Part shown: piece after piece, positions 8,423 to 17,692 of the stretch
Numbering within the stretch: the stretch's first letter is position 1
How the letters are laid out: every line of letters begins with the position of its first letter
NCBI RefSeq assembly: GCF_004217175.1
Contig: NZ_SHKI01000002.1
Coordinates: 363,000-426,999 of the forward strand
Length of the DNA: 64,000 nucleotides
Direction: 5' to 3'
DNA from: Leucobacter luti
GTDB taxonomy: Bacteria > Actinomycetota > Actinomycetes > Actinomycetales > Microbacteriaceae
The notes under the pieces: generated by a model
The model's input: the letters and a program-made list of their open reading frames with translations, nothing else
Told to the model about the DNA's origin: nothing
Databases searched by the model: none
Program-made: the position numbers and the translations under genes

Positions 8423-9480
8423 GCGCCAGCCTCCGCGGTCGGCTCGCGCTCCGAGCGCAGGCGCGGGTCGACGATCACCTCGAGCACGTCAGAGATCAGC
8501 ATTACGACCACGTACATCAGCGCGATCACCGCGACCGCGCCGACGACCACCGGGACGTCGCGCACCAGCGTCGCCTCGAGTAGTAGCCGCCCGAGCCCCT
8601 GCCTGGCAAACAGCGCCTCGACTACCACGGCCCCGCTGAGCAGCGAGCCGTACGCCCAACCGGACAGCGCCAGCGCTGGCAGCGCCGCGTGGCGCAGCGT
8701 GTGCGTGAGCAGCACCCGCGCCTCGGAGCCGCCGCGGGCCCGCGCGGTGGCCGCGAACGGGGCGGCCTCCGCCTCGGCGAGGGAGCCGTGCATCACGTGC
8801 GCGAGATACCCGGCGAGCGGCACGGCGAGCGTGACGACCGGCAGCACGAGGCCCGCCGGCGCTGCCCCCGAGCTCGTCGCCGGCAGCCAGCCGAGGCCGC
8901 TCGCGAACACGAGGATCAGGATCGCGCCGAGGAAAAAGTGCGGGGTCACCGACACGAGCGTCTCGATCCCGCCCAGCACCGCGCGCACCACCCGCCCCGC
9001 GCGGCCGCGCGGCAGCGCGGCGATCACGGCGCCCACGACCGCGAGTGCCCAGGCGAGCAGGAGCGCGAGCGACGCGAGCAGGATCGTCGGCGGCACGTTC
9101 GCCGCGAGCAGTTCGGCGACCGGCTGCTTCCGCGCGTACGAGTCGCCGAACTGCAGTGTCGCGGTGCGCCACAACTGCGAGAGGTACTGCACCACGACGG
9201 GCTGATCGAGCCCGTAGCTGCTCCGCGCGAGCGCGACCGCCTCGGGCCCGGCCTGCGAGCCCGGCCCGCCGAGGATCGCTTCGAGCGGGTCGCCGCTCAC
9301 GCGGAGGGCAACGAACACGATCGTCGCCGTGACCCACACGACCAGCAGTGCAGCTCCGAGCCGGCCAAGCACGGCCCGCACGAGCCGCCGCGCGCGAGGG
9401 CCGCGTCGGCCGCGTCGGCCGCGCGGGCGCGATGGCGCGCTCGCGCGGCGTGTGGGCGCGGTGCTTCCCGTCGTACTCAT
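8419..9480 (-). CDS. ABC transporter permease, DppB/OppB type
   Basis: The 353 aa protein has an Arg-rich N-terminus of about 30 residues. Then come a span (LGAALLVVWVTATIVFVAL) and the family motif SGDPLEAILGGPGSQ, followed by YGLDQPVVVQYLSQLW and five more spans. The coupling loop is near ATARARGGSEARVLLTHTLR. It is the first of three overlapping genes (permease, permease, ATPase) downstream of the receptor gene. The basic N-terminal extension is longer than in most homologues, so a later start is possible, but no good alternative is visible. Confidence 0.9.
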   Translation of the reverse strand: MSTTGSTAPTRRASAPSRPRGRRGRRGPRARRLVRAVLGRLGAALLVVWVTATIVFVALRVSGDPLEAILGGPGSQAGPEAVALARSSYGLDQPVVVQYLSQLWRTATLQFGDSYARKQPVAELLAANVPPTILLASLALLLAWALAVVGAVIAALPRGRAGRVVRAVLGGIETLVSVTPHFFLGAILILVFASGLGWLPATSSGAAPAGLVLPVVTLAVPLAGYLAHVMHGSLAEAEAAPFAATARARGGSEARVLLTHTLRHAALPALALSGWAYGSLLSGAVVVEALFARQGLGRLLLEATLVRDVPVVVGAVAVIALMYVVVMLISDVLEVIVDPRLRSEREPTAEAGA

Positions 9481-9549
9481 CCTGATCAGGCTAGCGGCCG
9501 GCGCCGCACCGGCGTGGCCCCGCCCGCGCCCCGAAACCCCACCGCGCGA

Positions 9550-11208
9550 CTACTCGGTGAGCTGCGCGTTGATGAACGTCGGCGTCGCGACCGTGCCGAG
9601 CGTGGTGACCCCGGCCACCTGCTTCGTGAGGAAGTGGTTCTGCTGGTCGTAGAGCGGCAGCACCGTGAAGCTCTCGAGGATCCGCTGCTGCGCGTCGGCG
9701 TAGAGCTCCGCGCGTGCGTCCTCATCGAGCGTCGCTGAGGCCTCGTCGAGGAGCGCGTCGAGCTCGGGATCCGCGAGCTGGGCGTGGTTCGCGAAGTAGC
9801 CGGACGGCGCGGGAACGATCCCGTCCGAGTGGTAGAGGATCCGGAGCACGTCTGGCCCCACCTTCGTGTACGGCGCGCTCACTGCCTCGTACTCGTTCGC
9901 GCCGAGCGCGGCGTACCAGCTGCTCAGATCAACCGGCTCCAGCTGAACGTCGAAGCCGACCGCGGCGGTGTTTGCCTGGATCTGCTCGAACAGCGACTGC
10001 TCGGCCGCGACCGACTGGTTGGTGCTGACCGGGAACCTGACGGTGAGGGGCGCGCCGTCCTTGCTGCGAACGCCGTCGGCTCCCTTCTCGGTCCAGCCGG
10101 CCTCGTCGAGGAGTTTCTCTGCCGCCGCGGCGTCGGTGGTGAACAGCTCCTCGTTACTCGCCGCTGCCGGCTCGGTGCTCGCGAGCGGGGAGGTGGAGCG
10201 CTGCGCGGTGCCGCGGTAGAGCGACTCGATGCCCGGATCCGGATCCGCCGCGCGAATGAACGCCTCCCGCACGCGCGCGTCGTCAAACGGAGCCTGCGCC
10301 GAGTTGAGCTCGATCCGGTTCACCGAGCCGGGGCGGGGCGCGTCGATGTGCTCGATCCCGGCGTCGGCCGCGGCCACGATGTCGCTCGGCAGCGGGTTGT
10401 CGATCACCTGCACCTCGCCCGAGGCGAGCGCCGCGTAGCGCGTCGCCGCGTCGGGGATAAACCGCCACTCGATCCCGTCGAGGTGCGCGGCGCCGTCGTG
10501 GTCGGCCTCTGGGCCGGGCGTGCGGTAGTCATCGTTGCGCACGAGCGTGACGCTCTGCTGCGGCGTCCACTTCTCGACCACGAACGGGCCGGTGCCGATG
10601 GGGGCCTGGCAGTTCTCCTCCATGCCGCGCTCGATCCCGGCGGGGGACTGGATCGCCGTCCACTGCTGGCTCAGCGACTCGAGCAGCGCGGAGTCCGGCG
10701 CCGAGAGCGTGAACCTGGCGTGAAGATCGTCGACCGCCTCAACCGACGCCACCTTTGCGACCGCGAGGTACCCGGTGGACGACTGCGTCTCCGGATCCTG
10801 CAGGTGCTCAATGTTCGCCTTGACCGCCGCGGCATCGAGCGGGGTGCCGTCGGTGAAAGTGACGCCGTCCTGCAGGGTGAAGTCCCAGGTCAGACCGTCC
10901 TCGCTGGTGGTCCACTCGCTCGCGAGCCAGGGGGTGATCTTGCCAGACGCGTCGCGACCCACCAGCGGTTCGAGGTACTGCGTCGAAATGAGCGCCTGCG
11001 GGTAGTTGCCGCCCACGTGCGGGTCGAGGCAGGTCGGCTCGGCGTCGCCCGTGGCGTAGACGAGCGTGCCGCCCGCGACTGGGCTCCCTGCTTCGCTCGA
11101 ATCGGCCGGGGCCGCGCACGCGCTGAGCGCGAGCGCGGCGACGCCGGCGAGTGCCGCGAGGCCGATGGCGCTCCCGCGTGGGCTGAGCCGCTTGGATGAC
11201 AGGATCAT
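9550..11208 (-). CDS. ABC transporter substrate-binding lipoprotein, DppA/OppA family (SBP_bac_5)
   Basis: The 552 aa product begins with a lipoprotein signal peptide (hydrophobic stretch ending ALSAC, Cys at about residue 30). It continues with the family 5 receptor fold: TCLDPHVGGNYPQALISTQ, LASEWTTSEDGLTWDFTLQD, GTGPFVVEKW and late strands up to the C-terminus. It would be anchored outside the membrane and feed the downstream permeases, 69 bases away. GGGAG about 11 bases upstream of the ATG is the ribosome-binding site. The divergent TetR gene suggests local control. Confidence 0.92.
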   Translation of the reverse strand: MILSSKRLSPRGSAIGLAALAGVAALALSACAAPADSSEAGSPVAGGTLVYATGDAEPTCLDPHVGGNYPQALISTQYLEPLVGRDASGKITPWLASEWTTSEDGLTWDFTLQDGVTFTDGTPLDAAAVKANIEHLQDPETQSSTGYLAVAKVASVEAVDDLHARFTLSAPDSALLESLSQQWTAIQSPAGIERGMEENCQAPIGTGPFVVEKWTPQQSVTLVRNDDYRTPGPEADHDGAAHLDGIEWRFIPDAATRYAALASGEVQVIDNPLPSDIVAAADAGIEHIDAPRPGSVNRIELNSAQAPFDDARVREAFIRAADPDPGIESLYRGTAQRSTSPLASTEPAAASNEELFTTDAAAAEKLLDEAGWTEKGADGVRSKDGAPLTVRFPVSTNQSVAAEQSLFEQIQANTAAVGFDVQLEPVDLSSWYAALGANEYEAVSAPYTKVGPDVLRILYHSDGIVPAPSGYFANHAQLADPELDALLDEASATLDEDARAELYADAQQRILESFTVLPLYDQQNHFLTKQVAGVTTLGTVATPTFINAQLTE

Positions 11209-11310
11209 GGTGCGTCAACTCCCGTTGTTAGATTCGGTTCAACAAATCGAGTGTACGGCATCGCTGGGTCCGATGCGAGCACGGGTGGCGCGGGCGGCGG
11301 CGCGGCCTGT

Positions 11311-11379
11311 GGGGCGGGCTGCGGTGCGGGCTTTGGGGTGGGCTGCGGTGCGGGCTTTGGGGTGGGCGGCGGCGCGGCC
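11311..11379. repeat. 24-bp tandem repeat, nearly three units
   Basis: Units at 11311-11334 and 11335-11358 differ by one base; 11359-11379 is a degraded third copy. The core is gggctgcggtgcgggctttg. The array fills the space just upstream of the tetR promoter, so copy number would change the distance between the two divergent promoters. Confidence 0.8.
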
Positions 11380-11404
11380 GTGCCGGGCGCGCCGGCGCCC
11401 GGGA

Positions 11405-11410
11405 TAGAGT
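11405..11410 (+). promoter_or_regulatory. -10 box for leaderless tetR-type gene
   Basis: TAGAGT ends exactly 6 bases before the ATG at 11417, the geometry expected when the transcript begins at the start codon. No Shine-Dalgarno sequence precedes the ATG. Confidence 0.55.
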
Positions 11411-11416
11411 GAAACG

Positions 11417-11980
11417 ATGACGACGCCCGCCCGCGGCCGCCCCCGCGCCTCCTCGCACGAGACGATCGCCGACGCCGCGACCGAGCTCTTCCTTGAGCAG
11501 GGGTACGAGGCGACGTCGGTGACCGAGATCACCCGCCGCGCGGGCGTGAGCCGCTCGAGCTTCTTCAACTACTTCGCCGGCAAGTCCGACATCCTCTGGT
11601 TCGTGTTCGACCGGCGGGTGGACGGGGTGCTGGCCGCGCTCGCCGATCCGAAACTGCCGCTCACGGACGCGCTCGCCGGATTCGCCACGGGGCCCGCCCC
11701 AGACACGCTCGCGCTCGCGATCGTTGACGCGCGCACCATGGGCGTCGAGGCCGAGCTCGCGAACGGACGCGCCGAGCGACAGCTGCGCCTGGCGGAGGCG
11801 ATCGCCGCGCGGGTATCCGGCGACGACGGGGCGGGGTTCCGCGCCGAGATCGTGGGCGCCGGCTACGCCGCAGCGCTCGTCGCGGCGGTGTGGCACTGGG
11901 CCGGGCTCGGTGCGGGCCGGCACCGCCTCGACGAGGTGGTCGCCGAGGCGCTCGCCGCAGCGCGCGCGACCCTCGGCTGA
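11417..11980 (+). CDS. TetR family transcriptional regulator
   Basis: The 187 aa protein has a TetR N-terminal HTH: ETIADAATELFLEQGYEATS, then VTEITRRAGVSRSSFFNYF with the recognition helix, then AGKSDILW. The C-terminal ligand domain is Ala-rich helix with no recognisable subfamily. It is divergent from the peptide-type ABC operon, the most likely target. It appears to be made from a leaderless mRNA. Confidence 0.88.
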   Translation: MTTPARGRPRASSHETIADAATELFLEQGYEATSVTEITRRAGVSRSSFFNYFAGKSDILWFVFDRRVDGVLAALADPKLPLTDALAGFATGPAPDTLALAIVDARTMGVEAELANGRAERQLRLAEAIAARVSGDDGAGFRAEIVGAGYAAALVAAVWHWAGLGAGRHRLDEVVAEALAAARATLG

Positions 11981-12033
11981 GGCTGCCCCGCCCGCTGGGT
12001 CCTGGCCCGCGCTCGCTGATCCCTGGCCCGCGC

Positions 12034-12126
12034 CTGGTTCCTGGTTCCTGGTTCCTGGTTCCTGGTTCCTGGTCCGCGCCTGGCCCGTGCTCTGCCTCTG
12101 ACTCTGACTCTGACTCTGACTCTGCC
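12034..12126. repeat. Simple repeats: heptamer ctggttc array and hexamer tctgac array
   Basis: ctggttc is repeated five times head to tail with a partial sixth (12034-12073). After 23 bases, tctgac/tctgcc is repeated six times (12091-12126). Both lie in the 808-base gap after the tetR gene, outside any supported gene. Confidence 0.85.
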
Positions 12127-12149
12127 TTCTCGACCCCTGGCTCTCCTCC

Positions 12150-12248
12150 CGAGTGGATCCAAACTCCCCCTTCGCGTCAGCGCCACCCTCCCGAGTGGAG
12201 CGAAACTTCCCCTTCGCGCCGCCCGAAGGGGAAGTCTGCCTCCACTCG
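12150..12248. repeat. Dispersed hairpin element, copy A (half unit plus full hairpin)
   Basis: The full hairpin has 25-base arms at 12192-12216 and 12224-12248 with a 7-base loop. The outer part pairs cgagtggag with ctccactcg, the inner part aacttccccttcg with cgaaggggaagt. A lone left half, cgagtggatccaaactcccc and following bases (12150-12176), precedes it by 42 bases. The same element occurs at 12361, 12589 and 61427. Confidence 0.8.
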
Positions 12249-12360
12249 AGCAGGGGCGGAGGTGGCTGCGTCCGAGGCGGCTTGGGCTGATGCGCACCCG
12301 AGGGGGAACCCCGAGCGGGTCTCGCCGCACGAGTTGCGCCGGCCCGCCCCGGCCCCGGCC

Positions 12361-12418
12361 CGAGTGGAGCCACATCGCCCCTTCGCGCCGTCCGAAGGGG
12401 AGATTTAGCTACCTTCGG
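12361..12418. repeat. Dispersed hairpin element, copy B (decayed right end)
   Basis: The left arm, 12361-12385 (cgagtggagccacatcgccc then cttcg), and inner right arm cgaaggggagat (12393-12404) are clear. The outer right arm has degenerated (accttcgg instead of tccactcg). The 7-base loop cgccgtc matches copy A except for one base. Confidence 0.65.
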
Positions 12419-12588
12419 AGAAGGAGGACGGTGCAGTCGGCGCTCGCCTGGCGCGCGCCATGCCTCGGGCCTAGCGTCCGCGTGCCGTGCCTGACGCGCT
12501 GCCAGGCCCGCGCACGGGCATCCCGCGCGCGGGCACCCCACTGCGGTCATCCCGCTGCGTGCGTCCCGACGCGGGCGTCCTCCCGCAT

Positions 12589-12645
12589 CAAGTGGAGTCA
12601 GATTCCCCCTTAGAGTGGCGCGAAGGGGGAGTTAGGCTCCACTCG
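12589..12645. repeat. Dispersed hairpin element, copy C
   Basis: The left arm begins aagtggagtcagattccccc (12590-12609) and continues tt. The right arm is aagggggagttaggctccac and ends tcg at 12645. The variable base pair here is C-G, where copy A has T-A and copy D has G-C. Confidence 0.7.
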
Positions 12646-12720
12646 GCGGGCGGCGGGCGGCGGGCGGCGGGCGGCGGGTGACGGGTGACTGGTGGCGGGT
12701 GGCGGGCGGCGGGCGGCGCC
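12644..12720. repeat. Eleven-unit heptamer array (cggcggg)
   Basis: From 12644 the sequence is an uninterrupted series of 7-base units: cggcggg five times, tgacggg, tgactgg, tggcggg twice, cggcggg, cggcgcc. It begins inside the last bases of hairpin copy C and stops 69 bases before the end of the fadH-type gene. The rest of 11981-12788 has no supported gene. Confidence 0.85.
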
Positions 12721-12788
12721 GAGCCCGCGGGCAGGGCAAACAGGGCAGGGCGAATCGGGTGGGGCGCCGCGCGAGAACGACGGGCAGG

Positions 12789-14954
<2,166 letters not shown>

Positions 14955-15018
14955 CTACAAATGCGAGCGGCAGAGCGGCCGAACAGCTTCATCGGGAGTG
15001 CAGAGCGGCCGAAGTGCA

Positions 15019-15175
15019 GAGCGGCCGGAGCGCTGGGCGGCCGAGCGGCAGAGCGGCCGGAGCGCCGGGCGGCCGCGGACAGTGCGGCCGGAGCCACGGA
15101 CGGCCGAGCACAGAGCGGCCGGAGCGCCGGGCGGCCGCGCACAGTGCGGCAGGCGCGCCCGGCGGCCGCGTGCGG
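15019..15175. repeat. 31-bp tandem repeat, about five units
   Basis: Units begin at 15019, 15051, 15082, 15113 and 15144. Each reads roughly gagcggccggagcgccgggc then ggccgcg.aca, with two cggccg palindromes per unit. Looser copies of gcagagcggccga extend back to about 14971. There are no unique spacers, so this is not a CRISPR array. It fills most of the 324-base gap between the csp terminator and the upstream end of fadH, with no gene in the gap. Confidence 0.8.
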
Positions 15176-15212
15176 GGCGCGCACAACGCGACGGACCCCG
15201 TAGACGCGCGAA

Positions 15213-15240
15213 GGGAGGCCGACCTTTCGGTCGACCTCCC
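15213..15240 (-). terminator. Terminator of the cold-shock gene
   Basis: Arms 15213-15224 and 15229-15240 pair over 12 bases with one G-T wobble, and a 4-base loop reads GAAA on the minus strand. It starts 38 bases after the csp stop codon. There is little T-run after it. Confidence 0.75.
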
Positions 15241-15278
15241 TCAAACGGTGAGATTCCTCACCGCGCAGCTCTTGCTAC

Positions 15279-15482
15279 TTAGAGCGCGCGGATGTTGCTC
15301 GCCTGCAGACCCTTGGGGCCCTGCTCGATGTCAAACTCGACGCGCTGCTCTTCGAACAGGTCGCGACGGCCGTTGCCCTGGATCGCGCTGAAGTGCGCGA
15401 AGACGTCGGATGCTCCGTCGTCGGGGGTGATGAAGCCGAAGCCCTTTTCGGAGTTGAACCATTTCACGGTGCCGGTGGCCAT
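15279..15482 (-). CDS. Cold-shock protein, CspA family
   Basis: The 67 aa protein is a single cold-shock domain, an RNA/DNA chaperone. [20 protein letters not shown] carries RNP1 (KGFGFI) and DVFAHF carries RNP2; the C-terminus is [11 protein letters not shown]. The ATG at 15482 is preceded by AAAGGAAA, so the longer open frame to 15638 is not used. A long untranslated leader and a terminator on either side make it a one-gene unit. Confidence 0.95.
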   Translation of the reverse strand: MATGTVKWFNSEKGFGFITPDDGASDVFAHFSAIQGNGRRDLFEEQRVEFDIEQGPKGLQASNIRAL

Positions 15483-15639
15483 ACTGTATTTCCTTTGTGT
15501 TGCTGGCCGCGAAGAGCGGCCGGGGTGCCACGGCGACGGCGCCGACGTGGAGACTGGTAGCTGTGCCGCGTGTTTGCGACGGACAAAACTTGCTGGTGAA
15601 TCCCAACGTTCGGCATTACTGGTCTTGCGACTGAGCATA
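15483..15639 (-). promoter_or_regulatory. Promoter and long 5' leader of the cold-shock gene
   Basis: A minus-strand TATGCT (15634-15639) is the best -10 candidate, giving a leader of about 145 bases before the csp ATG. Long structured leaders are typical of cspA-type genes, where they control mRNA stability and translation on cold shock. The leader has a Shine-Dalgarno sequence and a gcggcc-rich inverted stretch near 15507-15521. The -35 is not clear. Confidence 0.4.
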
Positions 15640-15704
15640 TCCCACTTCGTGGCCTGTGTCTCTGGATCGTGACATTCTTGTGTCTTTCGAGGGACACTTC
15701 TGGG

Positions 15705-16871
15705 TCACGCTGCGGGCAGAACAGGGCGGGCTCGGAGGAACTCGGAATAGTCGATTGTCTCCCACGCATGCTCGCACGCCGGGCCGGCAGCGTAGGTGAG
15801 TGTGCGCTCGCTCGGCCGCAGCAGCACCGTTGCGAGGGTCTTCCACCGGCTGTCCGGGGATGCGGCTGTGTCCGGGTGACAGCACACTGAGTTCGGGTAT
15901 CCCGCGTGGTCTGAGAGCGCTGTTCGCAGCTCGTCCTCGGTCACGGGGGAGGTGCGCTGCACCACCGAGCGAGTGATGCGTCCAAGCCTGAAATAGCTGT
16001 CTGCAAGCGCGAGCGGGGCGAGATCGTGCCCGCCGGCCACCGGATCGATGAAGTGATTCGAGTGGGCCACTGCCCCGGTGTCGCTCAGCTGCGCACGCAC
16101 GCCGGCTGCGTCCCCCGGAGCCGTTTCGACGTTGAGCACGGCCCCGTCCGCACCGGCGAACACGTAGTTCCCAGACGACGCCCGGGGGAAGCGGGCAAGC
16201 GACTCGAGCGCGGCGGGAACGTGCTCGGCGTCGGCGAGCGCCCGAATCATGAAGTGGAACGGGACTCCCTGAACAGCGCCGTCGAGCGACGACACGAGCG
16301 TGTTGATGCCCACGGCGAGTCCCGTGGCGGTGAGCATCATTTTCGCGAGCAGGCCGGCCTCGACGAGGGTGACGTAGTTCGGCCCATCAGTGCGCTCCAC
16401 CTCGAGGACGATCGCGCCGCGCTGCAGCGATTCGAGCCAGTCCCAGTTCTGCCCGACGCCGGGGGTGCCCCAAGCGGTGCGGTCGGCCTCGAGCGCGAAC
16501 GATGTGCACTCGCCGGCAGCCTTGCCGGCGGCTCGCACCGCCCCCGCCGCCGTCGCGCCGTTGAGGATCTCGGTGCGGCAGTTGATCGTGAGGATGTCGT
16601 CGAAGCCGAGCCCGCTGCCCGCCGCGATCCCGCGAATCTCGTCGAGGAGGAGCGGGAGGTGCGTCTCGATCGCCGGGAGGTACGACCGCGCGGTGGAGAC
16701 CGCGGCGGCCCAGTCGATGCCCTTCGCGGCGAACGCGCGTTCGTAGCCGTCGCGGATAATGCGGATCTGCGGGGCCGCTGCGGCGCCGTATTGGTGCGCG
16801 CGCGCTGCCGCGCTGCCGCGCACGCGAATGCGAGGATACTGTTGCGGCGTGGCGCCGGTGCTCGCGGTCAT
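15705..16871 (-). CDS. C45 family autoproteolytic acyltransferase/hydrolase
   Basis: The family (Ntn hydrolases such as isopenicillin N acyltransferase) cleaves itself to expose an N-terminal Cys and then acts on amide bonds. Visible landmarks are FDDILTINCRTEILNG, the predicted nucleophile Cys at residue 122 in GECTSFALEAD, and the following GVGQNWDW motif. LAVGINTLVSS and the C-terminal SVCCHPD follow. The product is 388 aa, the usual length. The ATG at 16871 overlaps the stop of the upstream deacetylase-type gene (ATGA), placing it last of four coupled genes with hydantoinase subunits. A role in opening or transferring an acyl-amide in that pathway is an inference. Confidence 0.82.
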   Translation of the reverse strand: MTASTGATPQQYPRIRVRGSAAARAHQYGAAAAPQIRIIRDGYERAFAAKGIDWAAAVSTARSYLPAIETHLPLLLDEIRGIAAGSGLGFDDILTINCRTEILNGATAAGAVRAAGKAAGECTSFALEADRTAWGTPGVGQNWDWLESLQRGAIVLEVERTDGPNYVTLVEAGLLAKMMLTATGLAVGINTLVSSLDGAVQGVPFHFMIRALADAEHVPAALESLARFPRASSGNYVFAGADGAVLNVETAPGDAAGVRAQLSDTGAVAHSNHFIDPVAGGHDLAPLALADSYFRLGRITRSVVQRTSPVTEDELRTALSDHAGYPNSVCCHPDTAASPDSRWKTLATVLLRPSERTLTYAAGPACEHAWETIDYSEFLRARPVLPAA

Positions 16872-17692
16872 CGTGTTCCTCCGAGGTGTAGTTCGAGCGG
16901 GCCGTGCGCACGCTCGTGCGCGGCGATCTCGCGCGTGGTGGCGATCCACGCACCCGTCTCCTGCAGGTGTGTGATCACGGTGTCGAGCATCGCGAGCCGT
17001 GACGGACGCCCAGAGATCATCGGGTGGGTGGTGAGCATCACGTGGCCACCGAGCGCGGCGATACCGTCGATTTCAGGGAGCCAGACGTCGAGCACTTCGC
17101 GGGGCGACCGGATGGTCTTCTCCCAGGTATCGTTTGCGAACCAGAAGTGCGGTGCGTCGTCGAGCAGCCAAGACACGGGCACCTCGCTGAGGTCGTGTGC
17201 CTCGTGGCGGTAGGGGAGAACGTGATCGAGCAGGTTCGAGCTGTACTCGAAACCGGCGGACACAAGCAGGTCGAGGGTGTGCTCGCTGAACTCCCACGAG
17301 GGGGAGCGGTACCCCACGACGTCTGCCCCGAGGTCTCGGAGCGTCTCAAGTCCGAGCTGCAGCTCGTGTTCTTCTTCGACGCGGTTCAGCGTGGTCGGCG
17401 AGGTGTGCGAGTGCCCGTGGTGGGCGACCTCGTGCCCGGCTTGGATGATGCTGCGCACCGATTCGGGGTGCCTGAGCGCATCCTTGCCAGAGACGTAGAA
17501 AGTTCCGCGGACCTCGGCGCGGTTGAGTAGGTCGAGGATGAGCGGTACCCCGACCCGCGGTCCGAAACGCCCCTGGGAGAGGACGCCGGGGGCGTGCGCG
17601 TTCGCCGGGTTCTCGCCGATCCACACCTCTTCAGCATCGAAGTCGAAGCTCAACGTTGCCGCGTACGGGTGATCGTTCGGCCACTGGCTCAT
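16868..17692 (-). CDS. Polysaccharide deacetylase (NodB-fold) family hydrolase, imidase/PuuE-like
   Basis: The 274 aa protein shows the NodB motifs: ATLSFDFDAEEVWIG (motif 1 with the Asp pair), AGHEVAHHGHSHTSP (metal-binding H-x3-H) and VVGYRSPSWEFS (motif 3 Arg). FDFD rather than FDDG in motif 1 is the variant of the PuuE/cyclic-imide-hydrolase branch, which opens cyclic amides, not of sugar deacetylases. No signal peptide is present, so it acts in the cytosol, which supports that reading. It overlaps hyuB upstream and the C45 gene downstream by ATGA junctions. Confidence 0.78.
   Translation of the reverse strand: MSQWPNDHPYAATLSFDFDAEEVWIGENPANAHAPGVLSQGRFGPRVGVPLILDLLNRAEVRGTFYVSGKDALRHPESVRSIIQAGHEVAHHGHSHTSPTTLNRVEEEHELQLGLETLRDLGADVVGYRSPSWEFSEHTLDLLVSAGFEYSSNLLDHVLPYRHEAHDLSEVPVSWLLDDAPHFWFANDTWEKTIRSPREVLDVWLPEIDGIAALGGHVMLTTHPMISGRPSRLAMLDTVITHLQETGAWIATTREIAAHERAHGPLELHLGGTR

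Larger units (their letters stand above)
11209..11416. promoter_or_regulatory. Divergent promoter region, peptide-type ABC operon and tetR-type gene
   Basis: The 208 bases separate two genes reading outward. On the minus strand TACACT (11250-11255) can act as -10 for the ABC operon. ttgtt (11225-11229) and aacaa (11241-11245) form a short inverted repeat between it and the gene, a weak operator candidate for the TetR protein. The part nearer the tetR gene is occupied by a 24-bp tandem repeat. Confidence 0.45.

Noticed and set aside
12150..12248. Hairpin copy A as a simple terminator of the tetR gene
   Set aside because: It is 170-270 bases past the stop, has no T-run, and three further copies lie at unrelated positions, so a dispersed element fits better.
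15019..15175. Possible CRISPR array
   Set aside because: Units abut with no unique spacers, and no cas genes are present.
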